Source: Desulfobulbaceae bacterium
GTDB taxonomy: Bacteria; Desulfobacterota; Desulfobulbia; Desulfobulbales; Desulfocapsaceae
Reading direction: 5' to 3'
Length of the DNA stretch: 26,836 nt
NCBI GenBank assembly: GCA_030632405.1
Contig: DAOVUU010000001.1
Location: 1 to 26,836, forward strand
The notes below the pieces were generated by a model that saw only the letters and a list, made by a program, of their open reading frames with translations, was not told the DNA's origin and made no database searches. A program made the position numbers and the translations under genes. Of this stretch, positions 23,938 to 26,836 are shown in pieces (positions within the stretch are counted from its first letter, which is position 1; every line of letters begins with the position of its first letter).

Positions 23938-24504
23938 ACCCTTATGATTTTAGCACCTTACATCTGAAACCCTGTCATAAAAAGCAAGAAAATTTGATCC
24001 ACAGAGCCCATAGAGGACACCGAGGGGAGAAAAGATTCTCTTTTCTCTGTGTTCTCTGTGGTCTAAATAATCTTATTTCCTCTTATTGCCTTAATACTTG
24101 GAATTACCTCTAGATTATTCTTTATTCCTTCCACAACAGACTCTCTCGTTTGAGATTTTTATTTTTACGCAAGTTCAGGCTTCAAATAGAGAGATACGGT
24201 CGATTTAGCAGGCGTATCCAAAAAACTCATAGTTCCATGGGAATCCGTGTTGAGAATTGATTTCGTTCCATTGAGTAATCAATTTTATTTGAAAACACAC
24301 TGGATTTCTCCCTTCGCTGGAGGGACACGAGTCCGACATTTCATTGGTGACACAATCCTATGAGGTTGTCAGAGAATTAACTCGAAATGCTTTATTAGAA
24401 AAAATGGTATGGATATTGTAATATAGAGTATAAACCTGAGTTTTGAATGTTAGATAAAGTCCTTCGCTAACTTTGAGTCATAAAAAACTAGAGGCAGATT
24501 AATT
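23938..24504. other. 567 bp intergenic region upstream of the molybdoenzyme gene
   Basis: No gene of credible composition. It holds a strong hairpin (23999-24061), a small inverted repeat TCCCT/AGGGA around 24308-24325, and AT-rich DNA before the gene. The size suggests a regulated promoter region for the downstream molybdenum enzyme. Confidence 0.5.
23999..24061. repeat. CCACAGAG inverted repeat, long hairpin
   Basis: Outer arms CCACAGAG (23999-24006) and CTCTGTGG (24054-24061); a perfect inner stem GAGAAAAGA / TCTTTTCTC with a TTC loop. The left arm carries an extra ~14 nt relative to the right. Similar CCACAGAG-type palindromes are scattered in many bacterial genomes. About 60 bp after the ThDP gene, it may also act in termination. 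Confidence 0.65.
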
Positions 24505-26836
24505 ATGGCATCCATGAAAACAAAAGATAAAACAGTATTACGTAGTTTAGGTCTTGGCGGGTTCTTTGGTGGTGGTGCAGAAGGGATGGTGGATGTCAAA
24601 GATGGAAAAATTGTTCGTATCCGGCCCATGCGATATGGATGGAAGTATCAAAAGAAAGATGTCCGTCAATGGAAAATGTCTCGTGGAGACAAGTCCATTG
24701 AACCTGACTGGAAATCATTACCGGGCCCTTTTTCTCTGGCTTACAAGAAACGTGTCTACTCTGCCAATCGTATTCCATATCCACTCAAACGTGTGGACTG
24801 GGATCCCGAAGGTGAACGCAATCCTCAGAACCGTGGTAAAAGCAAATACAGACGAATTTCATGGGATGAAGCAAGTACACTTATTGCTAATGAAATTGAA
24901 CGGATTCACGACACCTATGGCTTTTATGGTATTCTGATGCAGGGTGACGGGCACGGTGAGTGTAAAACTATAAATACCCCTCATGGACACTCCGGAAACC
25001 TCCTGGATCATATGGGTGGCTTTACCTTGCAGGTGCGCAATCCTGATAGTTGGGAGGGGTGGTACTGGGGAGCAAAACATGTGTGGGGGCAAGGTGTTCA
25101 GGGCAATATGTGGCCTGCTGCCAACACTGTTAAAGATGCCACAGAACATACAGAGATGATGCTTTTTTGGGGATGTGATCCTGAGACAACGCCCTGGGGC
25201 TTTACAGGCCAGTTTGCCAGCAAACTCTGTTATTTCTGGTCGGAAATTGGCATGAAACAGGTTTATATCTGTCCTGACTTGAATTACGGCGCCGCTATCC
25301 ATGCTGATAAGTGGATACCGATCCTGCCAAACACGGATGCGGCACTGCAGCTTGCTATTATTAATGTATGGCTGTGTGAAGATCTCTATGACAAAGAATA
25401 TCTTAGAACCCATGCTATTGGCATGGAGGAAGTTTCCGCTTATGTTCTTGGTGAGGAGGATGGGGTTCCGAAAACGCCAGCATGGGCATCAAAAAAATGT
25501 GGAGTGCCAGAATGGACAATTAAGGCACTGGCGCGTGAATTTGCAAGTAGTATCACTTCGATAGCTCATTACTTTGGCGGTGGATTTATCAGAGGGCCTT
25601 ATTCCCATGAGCATGCCCGCCTGGAGGTGATCCTTTTAGCCATGCAGGGCCTGGGTGGTCCAGGGGTTCATCAATTGCAGTTGACCTATTTTGGTATGCC
25701 GCGAAAACAGAACCTGGCCGGCGGTGTCTGGAATCCTGAACTCGAAGAAAGATTGTCAATTCCGGTGATGTCCTCCATTACAGCGTGGCAGAAACAGGCA
25801 CTGCCAAAGTGTCTGGTTCATAAAGCCATTGAGTCTGATGAACCGATTACATTTCGTGGTACTGGTGCAATTGAAGCTTTGCCCCATGATCAGTTCAATG
25901 AATATACCTACCCCATCCCTAAAGAGGAAGGGGGCAGTGAAATTCATATGATATGGACTGATACTCCATGCCGTATTACCTGCTGGAATGGAGGCAATGA
26001 AACCGAACTTGCCCTGCGGAATCCGAAAATTGAAACTATAGTGGCCCAACACCCCTGGCTTGAAAATGATTGCCTCTTTGCCGATATAATCCTGCCGGCT
26101 AATACCCTTATGGAAGTCGATGATATTGTAACTAATGTGCGCCAGGGGATATCTCAGCCAAATATTATGATTCAGGACAAAGCTATAGAACCCATTGGTG
26201 AATCGAAAAGTGATTTTGAAATCGTTGTTGAGGTAGCAAAAAAGGTGGGGCTGGAACAAGAACTTACTCAGGGATTATCGATTCAAGAGATGCAGGAAAG
26301 AATCTGGCACCACATGGGAGGGGAAAAACTTGTTACCTGGGAAAAACTGAAGGAGAAGAAATACTGGATGTACAGTACCGCCGAGGATTGGGAATCTGAT
26401 CCCCCTGGGTTCAGGCAGTTTTATGAAGATCCTGAAAAACATCGATTGGGCACTAAAAGCGGGAAACTGGAACTCTATTCAGAAGCATTGGCACTTCGCT
26501 TTCCCGACGACAAGGAGCGACCGCCCATTCCCAAATGGATTGAAAAAAGTGTCATGCACGATGAGCGGCTTTCAAGCAGTCGCTCAAAAGTGTATCCGTT
26601 GCTGCTTATGTCCAATCACGGGCGCTGGCGGGTGCATTCACAGTGTGACGACATAACCTGGACTCGAGAGGTGGGAACCTGTAAGGTTACTGGATCAGAC
26701 GGTTATAAATACGAACCCCTGTGGCTGCACCCTTCAGAGGCAGCTAAGCGTGGCATCAAACAGGGGGATATTGTAAAGATTTTCAATGAAAGGGGGATTG
26801 TACTGGCAGGAGCTTATGTGACTGAACGTCTCAGGG
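24505..26836 (+). CDS. Molybdopterin (bis-MGD) oxidoreductase, transhydroxylase-type large subunit (3' truncated)
   Basis: The frame is open from the ATG at 24505 (GAGG at 24491-24494) to the window end, 777 residues; the pyrogallol-phloroglucinol transhydroxylase large subunit has about 875, so the last ~100 are missing. It is a DMSO-reductase-family enzyme without the N-terminal 4Fe-4S cysteines and without a twin-arginine signal, so it is probably cytoplasmic. Candidate active-site residues H150 (GDGHGE), D181 and S182 (NPDSWEGW) match, by spacing and neighbours, His144, Asp174 and Ser175 (the Mo ligand) of the Pelobacter acidigallici transhydroxylase as I recall it. MGD-binding segments are FWGCDPETTPWG (221-232) and NHGRWRVHSQ (704-713). 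The partner ferredoxin-like small subunit should lie just downstream. Confidence 0.85.
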   Translation, partial: MASMKTKDKTVLRSLGLGGFFGGGAEGMVDVKDGKIVRIRPMRYGWKYQKKDVRQWKMSRGDKSIEPDWKSLPGPFSLAYKKRVYSANRIPYPLKRVDWDPEGERNPQNRGKSKYRRISWDEASTLIANEIERIHDTYGFYGILMQGDGHGECKTINTPHGHSGNLLDHMGGFTLQVRNPDSWEGWYWGAKHVWGQGVQGNMWPAANTVKDATEHTEMMLFWGCDPETTPWGFTGQFASKLCYFWSEIGMKQVYICPDLNYGAAIHADKWIPILPNTDAALQLAIINVWLCEDLYDKEYLRTHAIGMEEVSAYVLGEEDGVPKTPAWASKKCGVPEWTIKALAREFASSITSIAHYFGGGFIRGPYSHEHARLEVILLAMQGLGGPGVHQLQLTYFGMPRKQNLAGGVWNPELEERLSIPVMSSITAWQKQALPKCLVHKAIESDEPITFRGTGAIEALPHDQFNEYTYPIPKEEGGSEIHMIWTDTPCRITCWNGGNETELALRNPKIETIVAQHPWLENDCLFADIILPANTLMEVDDIVTNVRQGISQPNIMIQDKAIEPIGESKSDFEIVVEVAKKVGLEQELTQGLSIQEMQERIWHHMGGEKLVTWEKLKEKKYWMYSTAEDWESDPPGFRQFYEDPEKHRLGTKSGKLELYSEALALRFPDDKERPPIPKWIEKSVMHDERLSSSRSKVYPLLLMSNHGRWRVHSQCDDITWTREVGTCKVTGSDGYKYEPLWLHPSEAAKRGIKQGDIVKIFNERGIVLAGAYVTERLR

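Noticed and set aside
24405..24420. Sigma54 promoter (TGG-N-TTGT) ahead of the molybdoenzyme
   Set aside because: The -12 element has GT instead of GC and the -24 element is incomplete; not strong enough to list.
24554..24937. 127-residue plus-strand frame inside the molybdoenzyme gene
   Set aside because: It is out of frame with the continuous 777-residue molybdoenzyme sequence, which has clear family motifs.

Overview
The window reads as a single chromosomal segment of a Gram-negative anaerobe, most likely a sulfate-reducing or sulfur-disproportionating member of the Desulfobacterota (Desulfobulbales-like). The evidence is the AT-leaning coding, the many 4Fe-4S and ThDP enzymes, a molybdopterin enzyme of the transhydroxylase type, a DUF3786 protein, and the style of the short palindromic repeats between genes. 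The taxonomic call is an inference from gene content; no rRNA or other marker is present.

Layout. 1-366: 3' end of era (+). 430-4651: a minus-strand cell-division operon read ftsE-ftsX-envC-ctpA (ABC-type FtsEX complex, its periplasmic amidase activator and a C-terminal processing protease). 4652-5215: divergent intergenic region with a dispersed repeat. 5216-9478: ileS-lspA-fabD (+). 9518-13355: four tightly packed GT2 glycosyltransferases, followed by an intergenic hairpin element and a polyisoprenyl-phosphate sugar-1-phosphate transferase (13568-14968). Together these look like part of a surface-polysaccharide assembly line that starts a lipid-linked unit and extends it, probably with rhamnose-type sugars; no flippase or polymerase is in view. 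14996-17299: coaBC (coenzyme A synthesis) and a DUF3524 glycosyltransferase related to the tRNA-queuosine mannosyltransferase. 17488-19102: nadA and an unrecognised small protein on the minus strand. 19360-20172: a DUF3786 protein with an N-terminal 4Fe-4S motif. 20478-23937: ilvH-type regulatory subunit, a class I/II aminotransferase, and an acetolactate-synthase-like ThDP enzyme whose active-site positions depart from the canonical enzyme. 24505-26836 (runs off the end): large catalytic subunit of a molybdenum bis-MGD enzyme resembling pyrogallol-phloroglucinol transhydroxylase.

The most unusual non-coding signal is a set of palindromic repeats. One motif (GATGGCGTCGTAAAAA and variants) directly abuts the stop codons of three separate plus-strand genes and recurs as longer inverted elements. 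A different ~104 bp hairpin at 13380-13483 has stem mismatches that are almost all G-U compatible on the minus strand only, which suggests an RNA structure kept by selection. No tRNA, rRNA, CRISPR array, intact insertion sequence or phage gene was found.
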